NCBI RefSeq assembly: GCF_046271865.1
Contig: NZ_CP176580.1
Location: forward strand, 4,588,001-4,652,000
Origin: Nitrincola salilacus
GTDB lineage: Bacteria; Pseudomonadota; Gammaproteobacteria; Pseudomonadales; Balneatricaceae
Length of the DNA: 64,000 nt
Reading direction: 5' to 3'
In this document: one piece after another, positions 1 through 8,881 of the stretch
Layout of the letters: every line of letters starts with the position of its first letter
Numbering within the stretch: position 1 is the first letter of the stretch
Translations under genes and position numbers: made by a program
Notes under the pieces: generated by a model
What the model was told of the DNA's origin: nothing
The model's database searches: none
Seen by the model: only the letters and a program-made list of their open reading frames with translations

Positions 1-420
1 AGCCTCAGCGCCTATACCCCATATAAACCGGTGCGCCTGTATCGCCTGAGCCAGGGCCGCTACAGTGAGAGCCCAGTGCATGATCGTGTGCAGATGAACG
101 CCAATGCGCGTACAGCCAACCTCAAGGGGCGCATGGCACACGACTCGGTGCGCTCGTTTCATCACCGAGTGGCAAAGATGAACGGCTACACCGAAGCCCA
201 GGCCAGCGACTTGCGTGCTCGTGGCCGCAAACCCAGCACCTTCCGCATCATCATCGATTTCTGGACCTCCTTCATCAGCGGCTACTTCCTGCGCGGCTAC
301 TGGCGCGGCGGTCTGATGGGATATATCTACGCAATGAACTTCGCTTACAGCCGATTTTTGCGTCAGATCAAGTTGTATGAGCAGAGTTGTATCAAGACAA
401 ACAAGGATGAAAATATATAG
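1..420 (+). CDS. Glycosyltransferase family 2, C-terminal part (LPS core WaaE/KdtX-like)
   Basis: The frame is open from the first base of the window, so only the last 139 residues are visible and the true start lies outside. The stretch RLYRLSQGRYSESPVHDRV followed by a region rich in Arg, Trp and aromatic residues resembles the C-terminal part of WaaE/KdtX-type family 2 glycosyltransferases, which add sugars to the LPS inner core at the cytoplasmic face of the inner membrane. The hydrophobic segment around residues 95-118 may be a membrane-associated helix. The position next to the LPS glycosyltransferase operon downstream (on the other strand) fits that role. The catalytic N-terminal half is not in view, so the donor and acceptor sugars cannot be named. 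Confidence 0.7.
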   Translation, partial: SLSAYTPYKPVRLYRLSQGRYSESPVHDRVQMNANARTANLKGRMAHDSVRSFHHRVAKMNGYTEAQASDLRARGRKPSTFRIIIDFWTSFISGYFLRGYWRGGLMGYIYAMNFAYSRFLRQIKLYEQSCIKTNKDENI

Positions 421-423
421 AAT

Positions 424-660
424 ATGCCTACAGTGATGCGTATTGGCCCTTATCGTTTCTTTTTCTATAGTAATGAGGGCAGTGAACCGGCACACATACA
501 CATTCAGCGAGAGCGAATGTTAGCAAAGTTCTGGTTACAGTCAGTTGCTCTTGCAAGTTCAACTCGATTCTCATCCCAGGAATTGAGGCAACTTGAGCAG
601 TTGGTGGTTAAGAACAGGATTACATTTTTGGAGGCTTGGAATGAGTATTTTGGCAGTTGA
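424..660 (+). CDS. DUF4160 family protein
   Basis: A 78-residue protein that starts three bases after the preceding stop codon. The opening pattern, MPTVMRIGPYRFFFYSNEG then E-P-A-H-I-H-I, is the hallmark of DUF4160 proteins. It overlaps the next gene, a DUF2442 protein, by 20 bases; these two families are commonly found side by side and have been suggested to form a toxin-antitoxin-like or accessory module. No catalytic residues can be assigned beyond the conserved His pair in AHIHI. The ribosome binding site is weak, so translation may be coupled to the upstream glycosyltransferase or come from an unseen promoter. Confidence 0.75.
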   Translation: MPTVMRIGPYRFFFYSNEGSEPAHIHIQRERMLAKFWLQSVALASSTRFSSQELRQLEQLVVKNRITFLEAWNEYFGS

Positions 661-886
661 GCTTCACCCTCAAGCTCAGAATGTTAAATGCACTGATGTG
701 GCACTTGTCGTCGAGCTGGTTGATGGCCGCACTATATCTGTTCCACTGGTTTGGTTCCCACGCCTGTCTAATGCCTCAAAAGAGCAATTGAGTAACTGGG
801 AGCTTCTTGGAGATGGAGAAGGGATCCACTGGCCAGATCTTGATGAAGATCTGAGTGTTTCGGGGCTTTTAGACGGTACACATTGA
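641..886 (+). CDS. DUF2442 family protein
   Basis: An 81-residue protein starting at the ATG at 641, inside the 3' end of the DUF4160 gene; a longer in-frame start at 593 was set aside because the DUF2442 pattern begins with MSILAVELHPQAQNVKCTD. The DGRTISVPLVWFPRL segment is typical of DUF2442, a small beta-rich fold sometimes placed among antitoxin or DNA-binding proteins. The 20-base overlap with the DUF4160 gene implies coupled translation and a joint function. What that function is cannot be told from sequence; the pair could be a toxin-antitoxin module or a remnant of a mobile module in the LPS region. Confidence 0.75.
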   Translation: MSILAVELHPQAQNVKCTDVALVVELVDGRTISVPLVWFPRLSNASKEQLSNWELLGDGEGIHWPDLDEDLSVSGLLDGTH

Positions 887-974
887 TATCAACGCGCCCC
901 CCCTGCGTCAGGCCTGTTATATCGCTTTGCACAATGCCAAAATGTGATGGATGCTTCAGATACCCGAGGCTGTT

Positions 975-1484
975 ATGACTGCAATACGAAACATCAGGAT
1001 GTTGACGCGCTATAGCGCTTGGGCCAATGTGCGTTTGTATGCCGCTTTGGCGCAAGTACCCGCTACCTGGCTGACCGATGCACGGCCTGGGCGACCCCAT
1101 GGGGTCAATGGCATACTGAGTCACAACTATGTGGTTGATCTTATCTGGAGGGCGCACCTTGAAGACACCGAGCATGGTTTTACATCGCGCAATTTCCTGA
1201 CCGTACCATCCTTTGAAGAGCTCCATACAGCTCAACAGCAATCCGATCAATGGTATATCGACTATGCGGATATACAGGAAGAGCCATCGCTGGAGCAGAT
1301 CATTCCCTTCAAATTTGTCGATGGTGGCTCTGGCAAGATGAGCCGTGGCGACATGCTGCTGCATATCATCAATCACAAGACCTATCATCGTGGCTACATA
1401 GCAGACATGCTGTATGAGTATGGTTCAGCGCCGCCTACGATGGATCTGCCGGTATTCCTGCGGGACGAACTACCAGAGCTATGA
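975..1484 (+). CDS. DinB family protein (putative metal-dependent four-helix bundle enzyme)
   Basis: A 169-residue protein. The start at 975 is preferred over 951 because CGAGG lies five bases upstream. Three histidines in DinB positions are visible: His50 in LSHNYVVDLIW, and His134 and His138 in IINHKTYHRGY; this triad binds a divalent metal in the DinB/YfiT fold. Family members include thiol-dependent S-transferases and many proteins of unknown reaction, so no substrate is claimed. It stands alone between DUF2442 and a convergent SHMT-like gene. The family is sometimes stress-induced, but no LexA-like site was seen upstream. Confidence 0.8.
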   Translation: MTAIRNIRMLTRYSAWANVRLYAALAQVPATWLTDARPGRPHGVNGILSHNYVVDLIWRAHLEDTEHGFTSRNFLTVPSFEELHTAQQQSDQWYIDYADIQEEPSLEQIIPFKFVDGGSGKMSRGDMLLHIINHKTYHRGYIADMLYEYGSAPPTMDLPVFLRDELPEL

Positions 1485-1557
1485 GGTGAGCACTTAACCA
1501 GTCCATCAGAGTCTACGTAAAACCACAAACTAATCTATGCTCTTATTTTATTTTCAC

Positions 1558-1598
1558 CCCTAAGTTAAATTAGCAGGGTTCGTTATTTCAACTTAGGG
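1558..1598. repeat. Inverted repeat between convergent genes
   Basis: CCCTAAGTT at 1558-1566 is mirrored by AACTTAGGG at 1590-1598, with a 23-base AT-rich spacer. It lies between the convergent DinB and SHMT-like genes. It lacks a clear GC-rich stem with a T-run, so it is at most a weak terminator. Confidence 0.3.
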
Positions 1599-1657
1599 CT
1601 CAACGCTTCACAGCCTCCTCATTCACAGCTTCTTTATTCACAAACACTTTATTCACA
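1598..1657 (-). repeat. Four 15-bp tandem units spanning the stop codon of the SHMT-like gene
   Basis: Read on the minus strand, four contiguous 15-base units begin with TGTGAA; the first is TGTGAATAAAGTGTT at 1657-1643 and contains the gene's TAA stop. Units follow at 1642-1628, 1627-1613 and 1612-1598. Because 15 is a multiple of three, the first three units place stop codons TAA, TAA and TGA in the same frame. This is one of six stop-anchored arrays in the window. Confidence 0.85.
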
Positions 1658-2971
1658 AACAAAGTGCAGCCGACTAAAGCGAGCACGAAGCTGTGCAACC
1701 TCAGTTGCCAACTGCTCGGGTGCTGAGGATGTCAGCGCAGCTGCGACCAGATTAGCCAGTTGTGGAATATCCTCCACACGCACACCCCAGCGCGCCAGTT
1801 CCGGCGTGCCGATGCGTAGCCCATTCATATCCCCTTCGACCGGTGCGATCGGCAAGCCGATACCACAGGCGAGAAAGCCAGCCTTGCGCAGATGTTTCGA
1901 TGCTGCCTGTCCGCCACCGTAGGCAACCGCCTCAATCGCGAACTGATGGGATTGGGTAAAGCCGCGTGCGTGCGCAAATACCGGTACCCCTTGATCATGC
2001 AGCTCACGGGCAAAGGTCTGCGCCAGCTCGATCATGGTACGGCTGTAGTCGGCGCCAAATGCTTTCCAGTCCAGCATTGTCAGCGCCAGTGCTGCTGATT
2101 TTGCCGCGTCAAAATTCGCTGTCAGCCCCGGGAAGGCGATACTGTCCAGACGCTGCGCCAGCTCGGCATCAACGGTTACGATCAGGCCTCCCGCCGGACC
2201 ACCCAGGCTCTTGTAGGTACTCATCGTCATCAGATGTGCGCCTTCGTGCAGCGGATTGGGCCAACTGCCACCGGCGATAATGCCACACTGGTGCGCAGCA
2301 TCGAACAGCACTTTGGCGCCCACCTCATCCGCAATCTGGCGCACCGCCTTGACTGGATGCGGAAACAGATTGAGGCTGCCACCCACGGTGATCAGCTTCG
2401 GCTTCACTCGTTGCGCCAGTTGACGCAACCCCTCGACATCCAGCGTATAACCATCACTATCAACCGGTGCCTGATGAATCTGCAACCCATAGAGCCCGGC
2501 ACAACCGGGGCCATGGTGCGTAACATGCCCACCGATGGTGGCTGGAGGAACAATAATCGCATCGCCCGGCTGGCAGATCGCCATAAAACCATAGAGATTG
2601 GCCAGCGCGCCGGATGCGACACGGATCTCGGCATAGGGTGCCCGAAACACCTCAGCACAGAGTTCAGCCGCGATCACCTCTATCTCTTCGATCGCCTCCA
2701 GCCCCATCTCATACTTGTCACCGGGATAGCCAAGTGAAGGCCTGGAACCCAGACCAGCTGACAGAACCGCCTCCGCACGCGGGTTCATCACATTAGTGGC
2801 GGGGTTGAGGTTGAAACAATCACGCTCGTGGATCTGGCGATTCTGCTCAACCAGCGACGTAATCCGCGCCGCAATATCAGGAATGTCGGATAGTGCTGTT
2901 TGCTCAGCCAGTTGTTGGATAAGCGTTTCACTACTTTCGGGTACCCATGAACGGTGAACAAGTGCACTCAT
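1649..2971 (-). CDS. Serine hydroxymethyltransferase-like PLP enzyme
   Basis: A 440-residue fold-type I PLP protein. The start at 2971 is chosen because AGGAG sits at ideal spacing; an in-frame ATG at 2989 has none. The PLP lysine is Lys254 in MSTYKSLGGPAGG, and FDAAHQCG (Asp224) matches the SHMT cofactor-ring aspartate region; GYPGDKYEMG corresponds to the SHMT tyrosine segment. It is longer and more divergent than housekeeping GlyA (about 417 residues), so it is probably a paralogue acting on another beta-hydroxy amino acid or one-carbon donor rather than glyA itself. It stands alone, convergent with the DinB gene. Its 3' end is embedded in a 15-bp tandem array. Amino acid substrate unknown. 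Confidence 0.75.
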   Translation of the reverse strand: MSALVHRSWVPESSETLIQQLAEQTALSDIPDIAARITSLVEQNRQIHERDCFNLNPATNVMNPRAEAVLSAGLGSRPSLGYPGDKYEMGLEAIEEIEVIAAELCAEVFRAPYAEIRVASGALANLYGFMAICQPGDAIIVPPATIGGHVTHHGPGCAGLYGLQIHQAPVDSDGYTLDVEGLRQLAQRVKPKLITVGGSLNLFPHPVKAVRQIADEVGAKVLFDAAHQCGIIAGGSWPNPLHEGAHLMTMSTYKSLGGPAGGLIVTVDAELAQRLDSIAFPGLTANFDAAKSAALALTMLDWKAFGADYSRTMIELAQTFARELHDQGVPVFAHARGFTQSHQFAIEAVAYGGGQAASKHLRKAGFLACGIGLPIAPVEGDMNGLRIGTPELARWGVRVEDIPQLANLVAAALTSSAPEQLATEVAQLRARFSRLHFVCE

Positions 2972-3112
2972 GATCATCTCCTGACGCATGGCTGATTGGC
3001 ATGTAGCTCATGCATCAAAGTAGCAGAGAGTTGGCAGAAGCGTAGCCAAATAATCAAAGTTGTCGGAAAAACGATGAGTCAGGCGTAACCACAGCCTCAA
3101 CCAGATGAGGTG

Positions 3113-4156
3113 TTATCCTGCTTTGCTGGCCAGGGTCAGCAAGGTTTGCAGGCGCGGCAGCAGCGCCTCCATCCGGTAGGTCTGCGCCTTCTGATAGGCG
3201 TTTTCGGTGATCATCGGCCAGGCTGATCGGGACTGTAAAGCCAGCTCCAGCGTCTGTGCCAGATATGCGGGATCAGTTGATGGTGTCAGCCAGCCATCAG
3301 CACCATCCTGTATCAGACTGGCTGGTCCCGGTGTGCTTGTGGCCAATACTGGTCGACCATGCGCCATCCCCTCCAGCACAACCAGTCCGAAGGTCTCTTC
3401 ACGCGAGGGCACCACCAGCAGATCAATATCCTGTAACCAACCTCGAATATCCGTGATCCAGCCATCGAACGCTACCTGATCCTGCAGGCCAAGCAGTTGT
3501 AACTGCTGAGTCAATCGTGCCTGCTCTGCACCGCTGCCGGCGACCCGCAGCCTCGGCTCCTTGCCCCGTTGCTTAAGCAACGAAAGCGCCTGCAACAGAT
3601 CCGCCAGCCCTTTCTCCGGGTCGAGGCGTCCGATAAAGCCCAGCTGAACCGGCTCGCTGCTCTTCAATGGCAGAGGTGCCTCAGGAAAATGGGGCAGCAT
3701 GTTGGGGAAGAGATGCACCTGCGCATCGCTGAATCCCTGCTGCAGATGATGCTGTCGCATATGCTCCGTCAGTACCAACAAGTGATCCACACCACGCATG
3801 CGCTGATGCTTGTAACTGTGTGCAACGCCCATGACCGGTATGCCCAAACCTGTGCGCGCCCGGCACAGCAGTGAGGTGGCACGGGCGTTGTGAGCCATGA
3901 TCAGGTCCGGCTGCAGCCGCTTGAGTCGCAGCCAACTGCTGAGCAGTGCAGCCGGATCATAAAAGCCTCTCGGATCGAAAGGCTGCAGCAGGGCTTCCCC
4001 AGGCAACTGAGCCGCATAGGGGGCTTGCTCTGGAATCCAGGCATGCACCTCATGCCCGAGCTGCAACAGCGCCTGCGTCATATGCACATAGGCCTGCTCC
4101 AGACCACCTTTACGGTCGGAACAGAGCGCGTGCACGATACGCAGTGGCCGGCTCAT
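3113..4156 (-). CDS. Glycosyltransferase family 4 (GT-B)
   Basis: A 347-residue GT-B enzyme, last gene of a four-gene minus-strand operon. The start at 4156 overlaps the stop of the O-antigen ligase gene (TGATG), so translation is probably coupled; an upstream extension in this frame is only the antisense of the ligase gene. The N-terminal domain has the substrate-side motif IVHALCSDRKGGLEQAY; the C-terminal domain has GFIGRLDPEKGLADLLQAL and the E-x7-E donor motif in PSREETFGLVVLEGMAHGRPV. It should transfer a nucleotide-sugar residue to an LPS or surface glycan precursor in the cytoplasm. The sugar cannot be deduced. Confidence 0.85.
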   Translation of the reverse strand: MSRPLRIVHALCSDRKGGLEQAYVHMTQALLQLGHEVHAWIPEQAPYAAQLPGEALLQPFDPRGFYDPAALLSSWLRLKRLQPDLIMAHNARATSLLCRARTGLGIPVMGVAHSYKHQRMRGVDHLLVLTEHMRQHHLQQGFSDAQVHLFPNMLPHFPEAPLPLKSSEPVQLGFIGRLDPEKGLADLLQALSLLKQRGKEPRLRVAGSGAEQARLTQQLQLLGLQDQVAFDGWITDIRGWLQDIDLLVVPSREETFGLVVLEGMAHGRPVLATSTPGPASLIQDGADGWLTPSTDPAYLAQTLELALQSRSAWPMITENAYQKAQTYRMEALLPRLQTLLTLASKAG

Positions 4157-5427
4157 CAACCTGCCTCTCCCAGCCGAGCGGCACGCAGATTCAGCGCCAG
4201 CGCCAGGCCGAACATCAGGCACAGGTAAAAGGCATTCCCCGACACGCCATTGCGCAGCGGCGTATCGGTCAGACCACAGAGAAAAGCAGCCACGATCAGC
4301 ATCAGCAGCGGGGCGATCTCCAGCCAGGTACAGCCACGACGGCGCAGGAAAATCACCGGCATGCAATACAGCCAGAACAGCCCTGCCAGCCCCAGTAAAC
4401 CTGCGCGCTCAAGAGTATCCAGTATGTCTGAGTGCGCATGATGCATCGCGACGTACGCCGGGATTTCACCGGCCTGCACCATCTGCTGTTTGATTTCGAT
4501 TGCTGCTTCGACACCCGCACCCAGCAGCGGTTGATCCAGAAACAACTGCCAGGCCAGTTGCCACACCTGCAGACGAATCCCCACAGAGGTTTCCTGTGCA
4601 CCACCAGTAAAATAGGACCTGAACTCATCCAACCCCAGTTGAAGACGTTCGGCCTGCAGCCCAAAAACAAGTAACAGGCTGATACTGATCAACGCGATCA
4701 ACATCACCAGCATGGCGGGAGAGATCCGATGACGCCGAAACAGGAGCAGCAGATAGCAAAGCGTCACCAGCGACAGAGCCAAGAGCGAGCCACGGGTTTC
4801 ACTCAACAGCACCATTAATAGCGAAGCACCAACACCCGCCAGCAGAGCCGGCCGGACCCGCTGCAGATTGCACTGCAGCGACAGGCCCAATAGAAAAACG
4901 GCAAAGAATACTATCGCATTGGAGAAGGGCACTGGGTTAAACCAGAGTGAAGGGCGCCACTGATACATCAGGATAGTCCCGAACTCGATCAGGCCCGTGT
5001 ACTGCACCAGAATAAGTAGCAGCGCCATCACCAGCATCAGACTGATAGCATTCAACAACAACTCAGGCCCAATCCGACGATAGTGCAGCAGCGCCATCAG
5101 CGGCAGGACCAGTGGCAGGTTACGCACCATCACCTCAAGGCTGGATGGCACCGATCGCTGCAACAGAATATTCGCCATATCACCCAGAAGAGGGAAAAGC
5201 GTCAGGCTGACAAACAACCAGGCAGTACCGCGATCAAAGCGCACCTGATAAATGATCAGATAGCCGATCGCATAAAAGGTCAGCAGATAAGGAACAGCTT
5301 TATTGCCACGGTAAAAAAGAAAGAAGCTCGCCAGCAACAGGATAAAAAACAGCATCGAGGCCGATCTCGACCAGCCGGGAAGCGATGTTGAAGTCCTCTG
5401 CAGAGGCTTATCATGAAAATCTGTCAC
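4156..5427 (-). CDS. O-antigen ligase family protein (WaaL-like)
   Basis: A 423-residue integral membrane protein with about ten hydrophobic segments and one large periplasmic loop. The loop contains GVEAAIEIKQQM and MHHAHSDILDTLERAGLLGL, the conserved His-x-x-x(D/N)-x-x-L...E-x-G-x-x-G pattern of Wzy_C/WaaL proteins. WaaL joins lipid-linked O-antigen to lipid A-core at the periplasmic face; Wzy polymerases look similar, so a polymerase role cannot be excluded. Start is GTG at 5427, overlapping the upstream glycosyltransferase stop (GTGA). Its position between two GT4 genes supports a role in LPS or capsule assembly. Confidence 0.8.
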   Translation of the reverse strand: MTDFHDKPLQRTSTSLPGWSRSASMLFFILLLASFFLFYRGNKAVPYLLTFYAIGYLIIYQVRFDRGTAWLFVSLTLFPLLGDMANILLQRSVPSSLEVMVRNLPLVLPLMALLHYRRIGPELLLNAISLMLVMALLLILVQYTGLIEFGTILMYQWRPSLWFNPVPFSNAIVFFAVFLLGLSLQCNLQRVRPALLAGVGASLLMVLLSETRGSLLALSLVTLCYLLLLFRRHRISPAMLVMLIALISISLLLVFGLQAERLQLGLDEFRSYFTGGAQETSVGIRLQVWQLAWQLFLDQPLLGAGVEAAIEIKQQMVQAGEIPAYVAMHHAHSDILDTLERAGLLGLAGLFWLYCMPVIFLRRRGCTWLEIAPLLMLIVAAFLCGLTDTPLRNGVSGNAFYLCLMFGLALALNLRAARLGEAG

Positions 5428-6545
5428 GCCTGTTTATCGCTCCTGTGAGTCAGCTCATCATACACCGCCAGCGTATCACTGATCATCCGCTCCAGCGTGT
5501 AGACAGCATTGCCACTGACCTCCGGGGCTCCGGCACGAAACCAGCTCTGCAGCCGCTGCTGCAGCTCATTCAGATCACCTTTCGCTACCAACCCCTCAGG
5601 ATAAAGCTCAGCCAGAGTTTCCGCCACACCACCATGCCCGAACCCCGCCACCGGCACACCCAGCGACAAGCATTCAACGACGGTACGTCCAAAGGACTCC
5701 GGCTTGTTCGACAAAGAGAGCACCACATCCGACACGGCATAGATCTCACGGATATCACCACGTGCCCCGGTAAAGGTGATCCAGTCATCCAACCCCTCCT
5801 CCCGGATACGCGCACGCAACTCATCGGCATAAGCCTGACGCCGGGGGTCTTCTCCACCGACGATCAACGCATGAACAGGTATACCTGCCTGCTTGAGAGC
5901 AGCAACCAATGTGATCAGGTCCTGATGCCCTTTCAGACGGGTGATACGCCCCGGCAGTGTCAGCACCTTTTTACTCACTAACTGAGGATATTGCTGATAC
6001 CAGGCTTCGCGCCACTGTGCCGAGGGCTGAAAGCCATAGGGGAACTCTTCGGGATCGATGCCGCGATTGATCAGCCGAAGTTTTGTGCTGTCGGTTTCGG
6101 GGTAGTTGTTCTGAATATAGTCCATCACCGTCTGAGACACGGCGATCACCCGTTCGCCACGACACATGATCGCACTGTAGCCAGATACGGAATAAAGACC
6201 ATGTACCGTAGTGACCAGATGCGGTCGCTGCCCCGCTGGCAACCCTTTCCATGCCAGCCAGACAATCCAGGCAGGCAGACGTGAGCGCAGGTGGATAATA
6301 TCCGGCTGATAATCACGCATCCAGCGCCGCAGCGACCAGATATGACGCAAGGTAAATAAGGATTTACGGCCGAGATCCCAGGTCAGATGGCGGCTGCCCT
6401 CCCGCTCTAGCTGAGGCACCAGTTTGCCACCCGCCGAGATCACCAGCGACTCATGCCCGGCAGCCACCAGACCACGCGCCACCTCCAGCGTACCGCGCTC
6501 AACCCCACCGCCATCCAGATCGGGCAGCACCTGAACCACTTTCAT
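5424..6545 (-). CDS. Glycosyltransferase family 4 (GT-B)
   Basis: A 373-residue GT-B enzyme beginning at the ATG that overlaps the stop of the ELM1-like gene (ATGA). The N-terminus MKVVQVLPDLDGGGVERGTLE is the glycine-rich acceptor loop usual in this family; LTLPGRITRLKGHQDLITLV and PESFGRTVVECLSLGVPVAG give the donor-binding E-x7-E motif. Related proteins act in LPS core or O-antigen assembly. It is the second gene of the operon; together with the other GT4 and the ligase it suggests a dedicated outer-core or O-chain branch. The exact sugar is not predictable. Confidence 0.85.
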   Translation of the reverse strand: MKVVQVLPDLDGGGVERGTLEVARGLVAAGHESLVISAGGKLVPQLEREGSRHLTWDLGRKSLFTLRHIWSLRRWMRDYQPDIIHLRSRLPAWIVWLAWKGLPAGQRPHLVTTVHGLYSVSGYSAIMCRGERVIAVSQTVMDYIQNNYPETDSTKLRLINRGIDPEEFPYGFQPSAQWREAWYQQYPQLVSKKVLTLPGRITRLKGHQDLITLVAALKQAGIPVHALIVGGEDPRRQAYADELRARIREEGLDDWITFTGARGDIREIYAVSDVVLSLSNKPESFGRTVVECLSLGVPVAGFGHGGVAETLAELYPEGLVAKGDLNELQQRLQSWFRAGAPEVSGNAVYTLERMISDTLAVYDELTHRSDKQA

Positions 6546-7486
6546 AACCAGCCTCGCTCAAGTAGCCATCCGGCGCAACGCTGCGCTTCATTAAAGGTGT
6601 GTGTTGATGCGGGTGTGGATAAGGTCCTGCCGGAGCCCTCGCACCAGCGGGAAAAAGGCTGGATCAAGCCATCATCAGCAAGCCGCTTCAGCCCTCCGGC
6701 CAGACGACCTCCACGACCTGCCGGCAGCTCCAGCGTGCCCACCGCGCATCCAGCCGTCAACGCTTCATACACCATCGAGACACTGTCCTCGGTTACCCAG
6801 CAGCACTCGGCACTGGCCAGTTTTTCAGGCAACCATCCGGCTGGCGTTTCCTCAGCCGGCACCAGCTCAACTCCCGGCAGAGTTCGCAACAGACTCAAGG
6901 TTGATTCAGGTGTGCGGCGCGATGTGGTCATGCACCAGTGCCTCGCATCCAGACTCAGCAGTTGCTGCAACTGAGCCAACAGCGCGGCCTCATCCCAGCC
7001 AAAATGCTTCGATGGACCACCGATCAGGATCATACCGCTACCGGGTTGCTTGGTGCCGGAGCGCATCAGATTCAGCGCCCCTCGGGTAGTCAGGATATTC
7101 GCACTCGGGGCCGGGTTATCATGCTCTGGAATCAGGCAGAGATCGAACCAGCGCAAAGGCAGGCTGGGCTTCATCAGCACCACAGCAGGCTCACCGGTCA
7201 GCCGCTTCAGCGCCAGCAGCGTCAGATGGGTCGCATGACCGGCTCCGATCAACAGTGCCGGAGGTGTCTGAGTAAGAGGCTGAAGCAGTGGCTGAGGACG
7301 CTGTCGGAACAGAAGCGCCAGCAGAGACTGAGTCGTGCTCAGTGGCGCTACCTCCTGCAGCTCCAGCTCAGGGCGCTGCTGTTTCAGGGCAGCATAAAGC
7401 CCCAGCGACTGATTCCGGTGTCCGGGTTTACCATCGCTGACGATCCAGATCTGAGGCACAGAGGTTCCATTGGCAGCATTTAACAC
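6542..7486 (-). CDS. ELM1/COG3660-like putative nucleoside-diphosphate-sugar-binding protein
   Basis: A 314-residue protein, first in the LPS operon, with a GTG start at 7486. IWIVSDGKPGHRNQSLGL at the N-terminus and GPSKHFGWDE in the middle are typical of the family annotated as mitochondrial fission ELM1 (COG3660), whose bacterial members lie in LPS gene clusters and have a GT-B-like fold. WVTEDSVSMVYEALTAGCAVG resembles the C-terminal donor site of GT-B enzymes. A sugar-transfer or binding function is inferred from context only. It overlaps the next gene by four bases. Confidence 0.75.
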   Translation of the reverse strand: MLNAANGTSVPQIWIVSDGKPGHRNQSLGLYAALKQQRPELELQEVAPLSTTQSLLALLFRQRPQPLLQPLTQTPPALLIGAGHATHLTLLALKRLTGEPAVVLMKPSLPLRWFDLCLIPEHDNPAPSANILTTRGALNLMRSGTKQPGSGMILIGGPSKHFGWDEAALLAQLQQLLSLDARHWCMTTSRRTPESTLSLLRTLPGVELVPAEETPAGWLPEKLASAECCWVTEDSVSMVYEALTAGCAVGTLELPAGRGGRLAGGLKRLADDGLIQPFSRWCEGSGRTLSTPASTHTFNEAQRCAGWLLERGWL

Positions 7487-7732
7487 CGCGCCATGATACT
7501 AAGGGGGCTTTGGCTGAGTCTATAGTGGGGTGTTATGCCTCGCTTCAATACATCCCGACACATTGCAACCACAAGAAGGATGGGGTAGTTTCGACTAAAC
7601 AATCTGGAAGCACGCACTTGCTCTGATGAAGCACCAGCCGGGCTGGTAGCGTGTGTGGTGTCAGCACCTCATAATCGAATTAATACAATACTTAAGCAAA
7701 TACAAATATTAGCTCTTGGGGTCTATAATAAT

Positions 7733-8312
7733 ATGAAAATTGAATTTTCATTTGCACCAATTTTTGGATTCCTTGGGGAATACGACAAGGGCAAAAATCA
7801 GCTATTTAAATCTCACATTGAGCCTTTAATGAGAGATATAGAAGAAATTCATACCGACTATATTACAGCCTTCATTAAAATTAGAAGCTCGTTAAAAGAT
7901 AAAAAAGTGCCAAATAACGAGCTACTTGATTTTCTAGAAGATCGTAGGCACGAGCTTGCTGCAAAACGCAATATAGTAAAGAAGCTCGCTGCAGAATTAG
8001 AACGTGCTGAAAAGACGGATGGTGCGCAATGGAGCGTGGATATCGTTCAAAGCGTTCTGCGAAGCAATCGTTGAGTATTTTGAAGCATCAGATAATATTG
8101 GGTCTCCGAGCTGGTATACACAATTCATACATTTTATGAAAACTTATAGACTTGCAGGTATAGAAGATTCCTTCTTCGACTCAAATCCATTTGGAAATGA
8201 TCCGCGCACTGATATAATATCGCACATTAATATAATAGTGGAAGAACGTCTACCAAAAAAGCTGAATAAAATACATACCCACTACTCAGAGCTTAGAAGT
8301 GCTTTATTGTGA
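7733..8312 (+). pseudogene. Hypothetical protein split by a +1 frameshift
   Basis: An AT-rich gene unlike its neighbours. Frame one runs from the ATG at 7733 to a stop at 8072-8074 (113 residues); an overlapping frame, one base further, is open from before 8004 to 8312 and continues in the same style (FCEAIVEYFEASDN then RLPKKLNKIHTHYSEL). Joined in the region 8030-8060 they give one helical protein of about 190 residues. No family is recognised; the N-terminal part reads as a charged amphipathic coiled coil. Base composition and position next to a toxin-like cassette suggest horizontal origin. It may be a broken gene, a sequencing error or, less likely, a programmed frameshift. Confidence 0.55.
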
Positions 8313-8415
8313 GATATGAGAGAACACCCAAACAATAGAGCTGTCAACAACAGCGCAGTTTGACCGCTATGCACATACTATCTGCACCTGCATAGCCGTA
8401 GTACAGGTAGAAACA

Positions 8416-8835
8416 TCACTCGGGATAAATAAATAAAGCGATAAAGCCAAAAGTAAAAAAAATGATACCGGAAACAATAAACCCTCTAGATATATAACGA
8501 TCAATGGGCTTAATGTAAGGCAAAACAGGTATTACATTAAAGAAAAATGAACTTTTGACAGGGCCGATTTTCCGCTCAGATTTTACCATATTTGCAATGG
8601 ATTTACGCGTAGCCGAGAAAACATGCCAATAAGCGTAAATGTTTATCATGTGCAACGCAGGAGGCTCCAAACCGTCACGCCGCATGGCTCTATTTATACG
8701 TAAAATCGAGAAGAACAATGAAAAAATCATTAAAAAAACCCCTATGATCATAAAAAACCCGCTTGTTAAAACGAGAAATTCCTTAGATAAATAGAGGCGA
8801 AAAAAATCAGGTAGATTTAAGAAAAAGTCACTCAT
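8416..8835 (-). CDS. Small integral membrane protein, possible immunity protein
   Basis: A 139-residue AT-rich gene. Hydrophobic segments lie at about residues 18-45 and 113-137, with a basic loop between them (INRAMRRDGLEPP, SATRKSIANMVKSERK), so both ends probably face the same side of the inner membrane. No family is recognised. It starts 46 bases after the toxin-like gene on the same strand. Inner-membrane proteins of this size next to hydrophobic toxins often confer immunity to pore formers; that role here is inference from order, strand and membrane location only. Confidence 0.5.
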   Translation of the reverse strand: MSDFFLNLPDFFRLYLSKEFLVLTSGFFMIIGVFLMIFSLFFSILRINRAMRRDGLEPPALHMINIYAYWHVFSATRKSIANMVKSERKIGPVKSSFFFNVIPVLPYIKPIDRYISRGFIVSGIIFFTFGFIALFIYPE

Positions 8836-8881
8836 AAATAATTAACCAGCCAAAAAACTGAATACTTTGTTGACTAAAAGG

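Noticed and set aside
768..1388. 206-residue ORF opposite to the DinB gene
   Set aside because: It overlaps DUF2442 and DinB fully and has no ribosome site or family pattern.
1598..1657. Reading the tandem arrays as CRISPR
   Set aside because: Units are 12-16 bases, contiguous and without spacers; no cas gene is present.
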